Shown: positions 7,948-17,340, counted from the first letter of the stretch. The stretch is 37,104 bases of DNA from Candidatus Dormiibacterota bacterium (GCA_027313505.1 DAHVDN010000030.1:1-37104), one strand, 5' to 3'. Numbers and translations are program-made. The notes: generated by a model from the sequence alone, not told the origin.

Positions 7948-9660
7948 TCAGCCAAGAGCCAGGGTCGCTCCGGCCCTTCCCAAAATGCGACAGGCAATCG
8001 CCAGAGCCCCGGCATAGGTGCCCTCCATGCCCTCGAACCTGAGGCCTCTCGCACCCAAGGTTCGGGCCTGAGTGTAGGGGGTGTCGGAGGCGTAGTGAAT
8101 GAGCCCTACCTCCATCGCCGGCCTGGTCAGGTCCACCTGCTCGTCGGTCGGGTACCGGGAGGAGTCCCCGGCTTCGAAGACAGCTCCCAGGTACGGACCA
8201 GCCTCCATCTCCACCACGGTGTAGGCGTCGCGGTAATAGAAGTCCAGGTAGGCGCGATTTTGGAGAAAGGTGCTCCTCACAGAAACGGCCCGCTGGCGGT
8301 CGAGAACCGAGCGGGAGGTGACGAACTTTGCCACCTCCGAGAAGCTGAAGCAGTTGGCCAGCCAGTAGGTGTTCCCGCTGTGCTCATCGTGAACCACATC
8401 GGAGATCATCACATCGCCGACATCCGCGTTGAGCGTCGCCGCCTTCCCCAGGATGTAAACCCCCACCACCCGGTCAGTCGCCTCCATGATCTGGCGGAGG
8501 ATGTGATACGCCCCGAGCCCAAGTGGGTATTGGATGTTGATCACCACCTCCGGGGCGCGGGCCAGAGAGTCCGCCGCCAGAGCTCCGAGCCTCGGATCCA
8601 CCTGGTCGCCGAACAGTCGATCGAGCACCATCACCTGGGCGGCCACATCGGTGCCGGAACGGGGGTCGATGTGATAGATCCCCTCGTGGCTCTCCTCGAC
8701 TGTCCGCTCCGACCGGGCGCCCGGGTGCGCCTCGAACCACCGGCGCGCCGCGTAGTAGAGAAAGTTCTCCTCTGAGAGCTGTGCCGAGAGCTGATGGCGA
8801 CGGGCGACTAGCGCCCGCAGTTCGGGGTCATGGGAGCCTTCGGCCCAGCGCACCACCTCGGCCCGACGTCGCCGGGCGACGCCGGACAGGATGTTGACCA
8901 AACAGTGGGCATTGCTGCTCACGAAATAGATCGGACGGTCCCGCAAGCCCTCCTTGGTGAGGAGCTCGCCAATTGGGCCCCACCACTCCCGGGTTGCCCT
9001 GGCGTAGCCGACCTGAGACCCGCCCACCAGCCGTACCCTGAGATCCAGCTCCCGCTCCCGCAAGCTGTCGATGAATTCCTCGAGCCGGCTGCCGAAGAGC
9101 GACTCGAGCCGGAGCCAGTCCTCGGGACTGACACCGAGCCGCTCAGCGGGACCCAAATCGACCTCGGAGGAACCTTCTTCGCTCAGAAGCTCGTGAGCCT
9201 TGTTCCACTCGATCTGTAGGGCTACCAGGGTGGGCACCAGGTCGTCGAGGTCCGAGCTGCTGGCCAGTGCCACCGCCAGGGTTCCCGACCGCGAGTCCCA
9301 CCACCAGCGTCGGCGCCTGCCGGGGGCGGTTACCGGTTCCCAGTTGGCTGCGAGTCCACCCTCGGCTCCGAGCAGCTGATCCGGCGACTGGCCGAGGAGC
9401 ACCCGCTTCAGCTCGATGACTACCGGAGGCAGGCGGTGCAGCGAGTACAGCAGCGCTCCGCTATCCAGTTGGGATTGCTCCCCCATTGGGTGGAGGGACG
9501 ATCGCATTCCGAGATGCGCCCGCTCCAGGGCGCGCAGGGGGATGTCGCCCGAAGAGCGGAGCACTGTCAGGAAGGTGCGGGTGTAGAGCTCAACCTCCTC
9601 GCGCCCTGGAGCCTCCGGGGTGACGGTGGATTGCGGTGGCCTCTCGCCGCCTGCGGTCAT
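7948..9660 (-). CDS. Conserved protein of unknown function, C-terminal half phosphorylase-like
   Basis: A 570-residue protein that I cannot assign to a characterised enzyme. The N-terminal ~300 residues are mostly helical. The C-terminal part has features resembling nucleoside phosphorylases: VVINIQYPLGLGAYHILRQI, GVYILGKAATLN, GDVMISDVVHDEHSGNTYW (compare the GDLVIPDDV motif of purine nucleoside phosphorylase) and YTVVEMEAGPYLGAV (compare the VSMEA motif). This is suggestive, not proof. It lies between glgP and the pterin dehydratase, with a 4-base ATGA overlap upstream and a one-base gap downstream, so it is translated as part of that operon. No signal peptide or membrane segment is visible. 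A role linked to phosphorolysis in the cytoplasm is possible but untested. Confidence 0.8.
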   Translation of the reverse strand: MTAGGERPPQSTVTPEAPGREEVELYTRTFLTVLRSSGDIPLRALERAHLGMRSSLHPMGEQSQLDSGALLYSLHRLPPVVIELKRVLLGQSPDQLLGAEGGLAANWEPVTAPGRRRRWWWDSRSGTLAVALASSSDLDDLVPTLVALQIEWNKAHELLSEEGSSEVDLGPAERLGVSPEDWLRLESLFGSRLEEFIDSLRERELDLRVRLVGGSQVGYARATREWWGPIGELLTKEGLRDRPIYFVSSNAHCLVNILSGVARRRRAEVVRWAEGSHDPELRALVARRHQLSAQLSEENFLYYAARRWFEAHPGARSERTVEESHEGIYHIDPRSGTDVAAQVMVLDRLFGDQVDPRLGALAADSLARAPEVVINIQYPLGLGAYHILRQIMEATDRVVGVYILGKAATLNADVGDVMISDVVHDEHSGNTYWLANCFSFSEVAKFVTSRSVLDRQRAVSVRSTFLQNRAYLDFYYRDAYTVVEMEAGPYLGAVFEAGDSSRYPTDEQVDLTRPAMEVGLIHYASDTPYTQARTLGARGLRFEGMEGTYAGALAIACRILGRAGATLALG

Positions 9661-11978
9661 CGAAGTAGGCGCAGCGGCCGAGCGACGGTGGCCGGCATCT
9701 CCGGAGGGGGACTGTCTCTATTCAGCCGCCTGGGCATCACCCGCACGGTGAAGCCGCAGGGGCCAAGTGTTGCCAACGCCATGCGCCCAAGATAGCGATG
9801 GAGACCGTTCGAGTGTTGTTCATCGACCGACATCGGCTCCATGTGGGGCGCCACCAGCCGCCCGTCGGCGGCCACTGGGCCGTGCAGCAGCTGTACATCC
9901 ACCTCGTGTGGGGAGAGACCATCCAGGTCCACAGTCGCCTCCACCACAAGCTCCTCTCCGTAGCTGAGACCCCGAGCGAGCCCACGAGGAGGAATGCTGC
10001 GCGCCCGCACTGAGATGTGCGGCCAACTCTCTCCGACCCGGGCGGCGAACGCCACCGCCTGCCGAGCCCCCTGATGGTGATCGACCTCGGCCAGCGCTGT
10101 CGCCGCCGCGGCAGGTTGGTAGAGCTGTCTAACGTAGTCGGACACCATGCGCGAGCCCAGCACATATGGCGCGATTGTCCCCAGGGAGTGTCTGATCCTC
10201 TCGATCCAGCGGGTTGGGAGTCCCTCCTCGTCTCGGCCATAGAAGGCTGGAGTCACCTGGTCCTCGAGAATTTGAAAGAGGGCCTCGGCCTCCAACCGAT
10301 CCCGACGGGACAGGTCGCCCTCCTCCTCAAATGAGGGAATCCCGAACCCGTTCTCCCCGTCATAACACTCATCCCACCACCCATCCAGGACGGAACAGTT
10401 CAGGGCGCCGCTCAGCGCGGCCTTCTGGCCAGAGGTACCGCAGGCTTCCATGGGGCGCCGGGGGGTGTTCAACCAGACGTCAGCCCCCTGATACAGCATC
10501 CGTCCGACGGCGATGTCGTAGTCCTCAATAAAAACCAGGTGACCCCGAAGCTCGGGGTCCTGGGCGGCGCGCGAGAGCGCCTGGATGATGTGCTTGCCCT
10601 GGTCGTCCATGGGGTGGGCCTTGCCGGCGATCACCAGCTGCACAGGCCTTTCGGGGTTGAGCAACAGCCGCTTGAGCCGGTCGGGCTGGTGGAACAGCAA
10701 AGCTCCCCGCTTGTACTCGGCCACCCTGCGGGCGAAGCCAATCGTGAGGGTGTCTTCGCTTAGAACGGTCTCGGTCCACCCCAGCTCACCGTCCGGCACT
10801 CCGCGCTCAAGCTCCGCACCCCTTAATCGCTGACGCACATCCGCCACCAGTCGCCGCTTTCCGGCTCGGCGAGCATCCCATATCTCCCGGCCTTGGACGG
10901 CGCGCAGCCGACCCCAATCAGTCCCGTTGAAGACATCCCAACGGGGTCCCAGGTATCGCTCCAACAGCTGGCCGACCTCCGGGGAAATCCAATGCCGGGG
11001 GTGAACCCCGTTGGTTATCCCCTGGATGGGCACCTCCACTTCCAAAAGGTCCGGCCAGAGCCCGTGGAACATCTTCCGACTCACCCTCTGGTGGAGGTGC
11101 GAGACAGCATTCGCCTGCCCGGACATGCGCAGCCCGAGGACCGCCATGTTGAATGGGGCATCGGCCGGCTCCCCAGGAAAGTGGCCCAACCGCATCAGCC
11201 GGTCCATTCCTATCCCCACCACCTCGCAATATGGCTGGAAATAGCGGCCCATCATCTCCTTTGGGAATCGATCGATCCCCGCTGGGACGGGGGTGTGGGT
11301 GGTGAAGACCGTGGCTGCGCGGGCCGCCTCCACCGCCTCCTCGAAGTTGAGCCCGTCGTCTTCCACCAGTTGGCGGATCCGCTCCAGGGCCAGGAACCCA
11401 GCGTGGCCCTCATTGCTGTGGAAGAGCACCGGCCTCTCCCCAGCCAGTGACAGCGCTCGGATCCCCCCCATCCCCAGCAGAATCTCCTGCCGCAGCCGAT
11501 GCTCCGTGTCCCCCCCGTAGAGCCTGTCGGTCACGAAGCGCAGGTCGTCGTCGTTCTCCACACAGACTGTGTCCAGCAGATAGAGCGGGACGGAACCGAC
11601 CATCTGCCGCCAGACGCGCGCGTTGAGGTTCCGCTCGCCCAGGGGGAGCATGATCGGGCGCTCCCCGACAGGCTCCATGCCCAGCTCGCTGGCGGTGAGC
11701 TCGCGGTAACTCTCCTGCTGCCAACCATCTCCACTCAGGTGCTGCCGAAAGTAGCCCAGGTGATAGAAGAGACCGACGCCCATTAGGGGCTTGTCCTCAT
11801 CCGCACAAACCCGAAGGTAGTCGCCAGCCAGCACGCCGAGCCCTCCGGAATACTGGGGGATCTCCTCACTCACCCCAAACTCCGGGGAGAAGTAGGCGAC
11901 CCGAGGCATGGCAGTGGGCCGCGATGGCCCGGAGTCGGCCGCCCCCACTCGGACGTCAAAGCTCTCAACTGAATGCAC
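9657..11978 (-). CDS. glgP: Alpha-glucan (glycogen/maltodextrin) phosphorylase
   Basis: A 773-residue glycosyltransferase family 35 enzyme of the short bacterial type. It has VAYFSPEFGVSEEIPQYSGG and LGVLAGDYL at the N-terminus, FHSNEGHAGFLALERIR, FTTHTPVPAGIDRFP, GITNGVHPRHW, FARRVAEYKR and the pyridoxal-phosphate region EACGTSGQKAALSGALN with the expected Schiff-base Lys near residue 519. It releases glucose-1-phosphate from alpha-1,4-glucan. First gene of a minus-strand operon with an unknown phosphorylase-like protein, pterin dehydratase and lipid kinase. Two consecutive GTG codons (11981, 11978) open the frame; 11978 is chosen because a TAAGTT box at 11990-11985 lies six bases upstream of it. 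Confidence 0.92.
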   Translation of the reverse strand: MHSVESFDVRVGAADSGPSRPTAMPRVAYFSPEFGVSEEIPQYSGGLGVLAGDYLRVCADEDKPLMGVGLFYHLGYFRQHLSGDGWQQESYRELTASELGMEPVGERPIMLPLGERNLNARVWRQMVGSVPLYLLDTVCVENDDDLRFVTDRLYGGDTEHRLRQEILLGMGGIRALSLAGERPVLFHSNEGHAGFLALERIRQLVEDDGLNFEEAVEAARAATVFTTHTPVPAGIDRFPKEMMGRYFQPYCEVVGIGMDRLMRLGHFPGEPADAPFNMAVLGLRMSGQANAVSHLHQRVSRKMFHGLWPDLLEVEVPIQGITNGVHPRHWISPEVGQLLERYLGPRWDVFNGTDWGRLRAVQGREIWDARRAGKRRLVADVRQRLRGAELERGVPDGELGWTETVLSEDTLTIGFARRVAEYKRGALLFHQPDRLKRLLLNPERPVQLVIAGKAHPMDDQGKHIIQALSRAAQDPELRGHLVFIEDYDIAVGRMLYQGADVWLNTPRRPMEACGTSGQKAALSGALNCSVLDGWWDECYDGENGFGIPSFEEEGDLSRRDRLEAEALFQILEDQVTPAFYGRDEEGLPTRWIERIRHSLGTIAPYVLGSRMVSDYVRQLYQPAAAATALAEVDHHQGARQAVAFAARVGESWPHISVRARSIPPRGLARGLSYGEELVVEATVDLDGLSPHEVDVQLLHGPVAADGRLVAPHMEPMSVDEQHSNGLHRYLGRMALATLGPCGFTVRVMPRRLNRDSPPPEMPATVARPLRLLR

Positions 11979-12400
11979 CACAACAACTTACCGGTAGCAG
12001 GGGTGTCCCTGCCGACGCCAAGGCCTCCCCCGCCGATGCCAGGTCGGCAGCGCGCCACCTCGATCAAGGAGAGATCGGTTGGCCCCTCAAGGAGTGGTCG
12101 GCACCAATCTGTGAGCGCGCTTGCTACCCGGTATCCCAATCGCTCGAGCGGAATGGCCCCCAGCTTCGCCACCTAGTCCAGCTCACTCCCGCGACATCCC
12201 GTGAAGGACTCGGTCGACACGGAGTTTGAAGAGTGTGGTCCTCGTTTATTGGATCCGATGGAGCAGTCAACTCCTGATGAAGAGGTTGTGACCCTGGTCA
12301 GATGCCCGATCCTGGCGCAGTTCGATACTGACGCCACGGGGTGGTAGGTGAGTCCCGGATCCGCCCTCGGCGGCGGGCGGGAGTGCGATAGGATCCACTG
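11979..12400. other. Intergenic region between divergent glgP and pepP
   Basis: This 422-base stretch holds start-proximal -10 boxes for both flanking genes: TAAGTT at 11990-11985 (minus) and TAGGAT at 12389-12394 (plus). The open frames inside it look non-coding; I see no RNA gene. Confidence 0.4.
12389..12394 (+). promoter_or_regulatory. -10 box for a leaderless pepP transcript
   Basis: TAGGAT ends six bases before the GTG at 12401, the same spacing as at 701, 31080 and others. The upstream frame offers no other sensible start. Confidence 0.45.
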
Positions 12401-13855
12401 GTGATCGTGGAGCAAGGTGACGCCGAGGAGGTAGGGCCCGTCACTGGCGCCCAGGCCAAGCACGACCGCAAACCTCCGCAGGCCCTCCTCGATTTCATGG
12501 TCACTGGCTGGGAGCCAAACGTGTCAGAGTCGGTATCTCAGATCTCAGGCGTGGAGCTTTACAAGGCTCGAAGGCAAGCCTTGTCGGAGAGGTTTCCGGG
12601 ACTTCTCATCGTCGTTCCCAGCGGGGTCTCAAAGACCCGCGCCAACGACACTGAGTTCCGTTTTCGCCCTGGGACCGACTTCCTGTATCTGGTCGGCGAA
12701 GGTGAGCCCGACGAGGTGCTGGTCCTCCAGCCAATGAAGGATGGAGGACACGAAGCCAAGCTGTACACCGAGCCGGAAGCGGATTTCTCCACCCCTTCGT
12801 TCTTCACCGACCGCAACGGGGCCTTTTGGGTCGGCCCGCGGCGGGGCCTGGCCGCGACGGCCGAGCGCTTTGGGTTGGCCGCCAGCGCACTGCCCAACCT
12901 GGAGGCGGTGATCCGCAATCACGACCGGGGAGTTCTGCTGCGAGGAGTGGACCCCAAGGTGGACCAGCTGGCTCAAGACCTGGCCGGACCGGATGGCGAG
13001 CTTGTGACCACCCTTTCCGAGATGAGACTCCGAAAGGACCCGCTGGAGGTGGGCCTCCTGCAGGAGGCGGTCGACCTCACCCACAGGGCCTTTGAGGACG
13101 TGGTGCGGGCGCTGCCGGGCTGCCGTAGCGAGCGAGATGTCGAGCTGGCGTTCTTCCAGAGAGCGCGCCGGGAGGGCAACGACACCGGGTACCCAACCAT
13201 CGCGGCGGCCGGCAGTCACGCGACCATAATGCACTGGAGCCACAACACCGGAGAGCTCCGCTTTGGAGAGCTCCTCCTGCTGGATGCGGGCGTCGAGACC
13301 AATCGGTACTACACTGCCGACATCACCCGTACCCTCCCCATAAGCGGGCGCTTCACCCCAACTCAGAGACGTGTCTACGAGCTGGTCTGGCGGGCGCAGC
13401 AGGCGGGCTTCGCCGCAGTCAGGCCCGGAGCGGATTTTCAAGAGTCGAACCGCGCAGCTCAAGCGGTTCTGGCTCAGGGGCTGGCAGAGATGGGGCTCCT
13501 GTCGGTTGGCCCCGAGGAGGCGTTGCGGCCGGAGAGCCAGTTGCATCGCCGCTACACCATTCATGGCGTCAGCCACATGCTGGGGCTGGACGTGCATGAT
13601 TGCGCCAATTCCCGGCAGGAGATGTACCCCGAAGGAAAGCTGGAGATCGGTATGGTGCTCACCGTCGAGCCGGGCCTCTACTTCCAGCCCCACGACGCGA
13701 CTGTCCCCGCCGAGCTGCGCGGGATCGGGGTCCGAATCGAGGACGACGTGGTCGTCACCGAGAACGGCTGCGAGGTCCTGAGCAGGAACCTGCCATCTCA
13801 GATCGACGAGGTCGAGCGGTGGATGGCGGCTCTATGGGAGAGCGCGCCAAGCTGA
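12401..13855 (+). CDS. pepP: Xaa-Pro aminopeptidase (aminopeptidase P)
   Basis: A 484-residue M24B metallopeptidase. The N-terminal domain (~40-190) has FRFRPGTDFLYLVGEGEPDEVLVL, typical of aminopeptidase P. The C-terminal pita-bread domain has all five metal ligands: Asp295 (LLLLDAG), Asp307 (TADITRT), His392 (HGVSHMLGLDVHD), Glu423 (LTVEPGLYF) and Glu447 (GVRIEDDV). It removes an N-terminal residue preceding proline, using two Mn/Zn ions in the cytoplasm. The gene stands alone with its own promoter; the first ~45 residues are an extension beyond the usual family start, so a downstream start cannot be excluded. Confidence 0.92.
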   Translation: MIVEQGDAEEVGPVTGAQAKHDRKPPQALLDFMVTGWEPNVSESVSQISGVELYKARRQALSERFPGLLIVVPSGVSKTRANDTEFRFRPGTDFLYLVGEGEPDEVLVLQPMKDGGHEAKLYTEPEADFSTPSFFTDRNGAFWVGPRRGLAATAERFGLAASALPNLEAVIRNHDRGVLLRGVDPKVDQLAQDLAGPDGELVTTLSEMRLRKDPLEVGLLQEAVDLTHRAFEDVVRALPGCRSERDVELAFFQRARREGNDTGYPTIAAAGSHATIMHWSHNTGELRFGELLLLDAGVETNRYYTADITRTLPISGRFTPTQRRVYELVWRAQQAGFAAVRPGADFQESNRAAQAVLAQGLAEMGLLSVGPEEALRPESQLHRRYTIHGVSHMLGLDVHDCANSRQEMYPEGKLEIGMVLTVEPGLYFQPHDATVPAELRGIGVRIEDDVVVTENGCEVLSRNLPSQIDEVERWMAALWESAPS

Positions 13856-14118
13856 CGGCCCCCTGAGTCCCCACCATCGGTGTGGACCCCGCAAAACAGT
13901 GACCGATCAGACGGTGGATGGGTGTTGCACCTTCTCCCGGTCGACCAAGTTTGAACGTCTGGCTCCTTGGAGCCCGCCCGGGACCTTCACCCCCAGCCTC
14001 TAGACGGGGCCCCCCGGACAAACCCCCTGGCGGCTCCTCATGGCCCCTGCCGCGCTGCCATTCCGCCCAGCCTGGACCAAGCGGTATGGCACCGGATTGT
14101 TCGCCCCCTGATCCGATC

Positions 14119-14568
14119 TCAGGGAACTGCCAGCGCCTCCACCAACTCCTCTTGTACCCAGCTCAAGAGGTGCAGGGTGGCCAGAGGGGGACGGCGGTGC
14201 TGTCGTTGACTGAATCGGTCCTCCCAGCCATCCTCGTCCAAACCCAGCCGTTCGGCCAGCGCTAGTCGCAGGACGTTCAGCGCCCGTAGCCACCCCCAGG
14301 TCTCGTCGGAAGAGAGCAGGATGGGTCCGTCGGACTCCAGACTGCTCCTCATCCTGGCGACGTCCGAGCTCCGGGAGTCGTCCAGGTCCGAGCCCACCAG
14401 GCGACGGAACTCCTGCTCCAGCTCCTCTTCTTCGTATGCGCGAGGCTTGGCCCATGTGGACTCATCCAGCATCGGTTCCAGCCTCTCCAAGATCTGAAGG
14501 AGCGCTGCGCGCTCTCGGCGGTCCACAAGCACCTCTACGGACTCATCCCTCCGCCGGATCCGCGCCAA
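14119..14568 (-). CDS. DUF2017 family protein
   Basis: A 149-residue acidic, helical protein. MLDE, then LVGSDLDDSRSSDVARMRSSL, LSSDETWGWLRALNVLRLALAERLGL and LLSWVQEELVEAL match the actinobacterial DUF2017 family, which is regularly found just after clpS, as here. The TTG start is two bases after the clpS stop (TGA-CG-TTG), so translation is likely coupled. Function unknown; the constant pairing suggests a link to ClpS/ClpP proteolysis, which is inference from context. Confidence 0.82.
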   Translation of the reverse strand: MARIRRRDESVEVLVDRRERAALLQILERLEPMLDESTWAKPRAYEEEELEQEFRRLVGSDLDDSRSSDVARMRSSLESDGPILLSSDETWGWLRALNVLRLALAERLGLDEDGWEDRFSQRQHRRPPLATLHLLSWVQEELVEALAVP

Positions 14569-14570
14569 CG

Positions 14571-14873
14571 TCAGTCCCGGGCCAGGGTCGCCTGCAGGCC
14601 GTGCGCGTGCAGCTGAGCCACGGTGACCTCTGCCCGCTCCCGAGGCTCCGTAGCCACCACCGCCTTACCCTCGGTGTGCACCTGAAGCATCAGCCGGGTT
14701 GCGGTCTCCAGGTCATATCCCAGAATCCGCCTTAGGACGAAGACGACGTAGGTCATCAGAGTGACCGGATCGTTCCAGACGACCACTCTCCAGGGCCGGT
14801 CGCGAAACTCCTTGGTCTCCCCCTCCGCACGGGACCCGGTCTGCTCCGAGACACCCTCTTGGACGGTGCTCAC
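14571..14873 (-). CDS. clpS: ATP-dependent Clp protease adaptor ClpS
   Basis: A 100-residue N-recognin adaptor. The core WRVVVWNDPVTLMTYVVFVLRR, then GYDLETATRLMLQVHTEGKAVVATEPRERAEVTVAQLHAHGLQATL is ClpS throughout, with the NDPVT segment and the helix that form the N-degron pocket. It delivers proteins with bulky N-terminal residues to a ClpA/ClpC-ClpP machine. A TAGGGT box at 14886-14881 lies seven bases before the GTG at 14873, which I take as the start; a TTG at 14879 is the alternative. It is followed immediately by its usual partner DUF2017. Confidence 0.92.
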   Translation of the reverse strand: MSTVQEGVSEQTGSRAEGETKEFRDRPWRVVVWNDPVTLMTYVVFVLRRILGYDLETATRLMLQVHTEGKAVVATEPRERAEVTVAQLHAHGLQATLARD

Positions 14874-15030
14874 GACCAATACCCTAGCGCGCCAACAGCG
14901 AGCGCACGCACTTCGAGACCGGGCCAGCCGCCAAGACCGTCCATTCTGGGGGGATCATGGGGTGGGAACGATCCGCTAATCTGAGATTGATGGTCTCACT
15001 TGATGCCCCACACCGCCCGGTCGGGTTGCC

Positions 15031-15888
15031 GTGATCCGAGCCTCTTGGCAACCGTTGGGGGTTGGGTTGACTCTCAGCCTCGGATTGTTCCTGACAGCCT
15101 GCGGCGGGGGCCCGCTCTCATCACCGGACTCCGGAGTCGGCTGCTCGGTCACCGTCCAGATACCTGGATTGCAATCGACCCTGTTGGGCACCGTGACCGC
15201 CAGCTACAACGGCTCCACCCGGCTGCTGACCAGGGACACCTCCACCATCCTGCTGGGCTGCGGGCAGAAGGCCGTCCTGTCAGCTTCCCCGACCAGCCCT
15301 GGAGCACACCCCTTCACGGGCTGGCAAGTCGGTCAACGTACGACCGCGAATGCCACGGTCACCGTGGTGGCCGATGGTCTCATCACAGCCTCGCCAAACT
15401 TCTACGTCGCAGCTAAGCCCAGCCCCACCCCCAGCCCCTCTCCCAGGGCGACGGCGACTCCGACCCCCACCACCGTGGTTTTGGACCAATGGTTGAGTTA
15501 CGACTTGAGCACCAAGGTGGCGACCCTCAAGCTCGAGGCCGGCTACGCCAACGTGAACAACACCCTCAGCTTCGACGGTGAGGCCAACGGAGCTCTCGAT
15601 GTCACCGTTCCCCAGGGGTGGACCGTGATCGTCAACTTCAGCAACGTCGATAAGATCAACCACTCTGCCGCGATTGTCACCGCCACCGGGACGACCCCTG
15701 TGTTTCCCGGCGCTAGCGTCCCCAACCCTACGGTCGGGATCCCCGCCGGCGATAAGGCAACCTTTTCATTCGTGGCCAGCCAGGCGGGAAGCTATCGGAT
15801 CGCCTGTCTGGTACCAGGGCATGAAGACGCCGGAATGTGGGCGACCTTCAATGTCACCAGCTCCGGTCTGCCCAGCATCCACCTCTAG
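15031..15888 (+). CDS. Sulfocyanin-like copper-binding lipoprotein
   Basis: A 285-residue exported protein. A basic start, hydrophobic segment and lipobox LTAC (Cys24) show lipid anchoring. Residues ~37-130 are a beta-rich domain with Cys38 and Cys77 that may form a disulfide. A Pro/Ser/Thr linker (PSPTPSPSPRATATPTPT, ~131-148) leads to a cupredoxin domain of the sulfocyanin type: WLSYDLSTKVATLKLEAGY, VPQGWTVIVNFSNVD, and copper ligands His211 (INHSA), Cys259, His264 and Met269 (CLVPGHEDAGM). It is predicted to carry single electrons on the outer face of the membrane. No oxidase gene lies nearby, so its redox partner is unknown. The GTG start at 15031 fits the signal peptide. Confidence 0.88.
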   Translation: MIRASWQPLGVGLTLSLGLFLTACGGGPLSSPDSGVGCSVTVQIPGLQSTLLGTVTASYNGSTRLLTRDTSTILLGCGQKAVLSASPTSPGAHPFTGWQVGQRTTANATVTVVADGLITASPNFYVAAKPSPTPSPSPRATATPTPTTVVLDQWLSYDLSTKVATLKLEAGYANVNNTLSFDGEANGALDVTVPQGWTVIVNFSNVDKINHSAAIVTATGTTPVFPGASVPNPTVGIPAGDKATFSFVASQAGSYRIACLVPGHEDAGMWATFNVTSSGLPSIHL

Positions 15889-15914
15889 ACCTTCTCCACC
15901 GCCTGGTGAGTGGG

Positions 15915-15934
15915 CCGGCCGAGCTCTCGGCCGG
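15915..15934 (+). terminator. Strong hairpin after the sulfocyanin gene
   Basis: An 8-bp perfect GC-rich stem (CCGGCCGA / TCGGCCGG) with a 4-base loop begins 26 bases after the stop codon. Only two T residues follow, so it would be a weak intrinsic terminator or an RNA-stabilising hairpin. Confidence 0.45.
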
Positions 15935-16080
15935 TTGGCACCGGGCCAGGCTTAGAGGGCACGATCTTCGGTTGGGCCGTCTCCTCCACCTCTGGAAAAA
16001 GAGGCAAGGTTTCCCTCGGGGGACGAAGATAGTTACAGCTGCCGCGAGACCCAGGATGTAGAGGGAGTTCGCCCAAGGTG

Positions 16081-16779
16081 ATGAACCCACCGGAGATTCT
16101 GCCGACCAGAGTGCGGGAGGGGCTCGCGCCCGGGATGACCTACCAGATCCAGGGGGAGCTGGTGCCGATGCTGCACTGCTCCTTGGACGGATCGATGCCG
16201 GTCTATTTCGAGCACCATGTGGTCCTCTGGAAGGATCCCCGACTGGCTATCAAGCTGCGGGCGGTCCGTGGTGCGACCCGTCGGATGATCGCGGGGCGTC
16301 AGGTCTTCCTGACCGAGGCCAGCGGGCGAGGGGAGATCGCCTTCTCCAGGGACTCCCCGGGGCATGTGTTTCCGTTGGAGCTGCCCCACCGCGCCGCCAT
16401 TCTGGTGCGAGAGCATCAGTTCCTGGCGGCCACCGGTTCCCTGCGCTACAGCGCCTCCAGACTTCGGGGCATCACCAACAATCTCTTTGGAAACAGCGGC
16501 TTCTGGGTGGACCGCTTCGAGGCCAAGGAGGGTGACGGGGTGGTTTGGCTTCACGGATTCGGCAACGTACTCGAGAAGCAGCTCGAGGACGGTGAGGAGA
16601 TCGACGTTGAGCCCGGAGGCTGGGTGTATATGGATCCAGAGGTCAAGATGCGACCTGCGGTCTATGGACTTCGGACCGGCATTTTCGCCGGGGTGGGACA
16701 GCTTGTATTCAACCGCTTTCGGGGTCCCGGAAGGGTGGGGATTCAGACCATGTACTTGCACATGCCCACCGATGACTGA
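16081..16779 (+). CDS. AIM24 family protein (TIGR00266 type)
   Basis: A 232-residue protein of the AIM24/DUF124 double-stranded beta-helix family. MTYQIQGELVPMLHCSL, VYFEHHVVLWKDP, AGRQVFLTEASGRGEIAFS, PGHVFPLEL, VREHQFLAATGSL and the Phe/Gly-rich C-terminal blocks are typical. In yeast AIM24 acts in mitochondrial membrane organisation; bacterial members have no settled role. GTG at 16078 precedes the ATG used here by one codon; a GAGGGAG ribosome-binding-like stretch lies at 16061-16067, rather far from the start. Confidence 0.85.
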   Translation: MNPPEILPTRVREGLAPGMTYQIQGELVPMLHCSLDGSMPVYFEHHVVLWKDPRLAIKLRAVRGATRRMIAGRQVFLTEASGRGEIAFSRDSPGHVFPLELPHRAAILVREHQFLAATGSLRYSASRLRGITNNLFGNSGFWVDRFEAKEGDGVVWLHGFGNVLEKQLEDGEEIDVEPGGWVYMDPEVKMRPAVYGLRTGIFAGVGQLVFNRFRGPGRVGIQTMYLHMPTDD

Positions 16780-16974
16780 CGGGAAACAGTACCCGTCCGA
16801 GGCCCCGTCGAGGAACCCCTACTAGATCCGGTTCTGCCCTCGGTTCAGGGGAGGCGTTGGTCGCGAGACGTTCAGATGTAAGTCCCATCTCCTGGCCGAG
16901 TGGGCGCCATCCGGGCCCGGCAGGGCTGTCGGTCGAGTCCGCGCGGTGCCAGGACGGTCCAGCCCTTCTCGAGA

Positions 16975-17208
16975 TCAGCCCAGGTAGTCCTCAGGCGGCA
17001 GAGCGCCACCGACCCAGTCGGAGTCGCATTCGGTGCAAGTCTGCAGTTCGGGAGACGACGCCTCGGGGCGAGCGCACAGGAGCTGTGCCATCATCTCCTG
17101 CCATTCAGCTATCTGACCCAGAGTCGAGGACTCCGGAACCGCTTCCCCGTGGTCGGTCATCTCCGCCATCCGCCGTGCCAGTAGCAACTCTGCCGCCATA
17201 AGGTTCAT
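16975..17208 (-). CDS. Small protein with a CxxC motif, unknown
   Basis: A possible 77-residue protein (MNLMAAELLLARRMAEMTDH at the start). It is Met/Glu/Leu-rich with a predicted helix in the first half, then TCTECDSDW with a CxxC pair. Third codon positions are mostly G or C, which fits a real gene in this genome, but no family is recognised and no clear ribosome binding site is seen. It sits alone in the gap between the AIM24 gene and the acyl-CoA synthetase gene. Confidence 0.4.
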   Translation of the reverse strand: MNLMAAELLLARRMAEMTDHGEAVPESSTLGQIAEWQEMMAQLLCARPEASSPELQTCTECDSDWVGGALPPEDYLG

Positions 17209-17340
17209 GGTGGCCACTGGCGAACTCTTCGGGCACCGGGTTAGCACCCTTTCCCGACCGAGTGGATTCACCCGCCTGGTACCCAGCGGTTGAGATCTTC
17301 GGCAGGCTTTAGGGTGTGATCACCGGCGACACCGGCTTCC

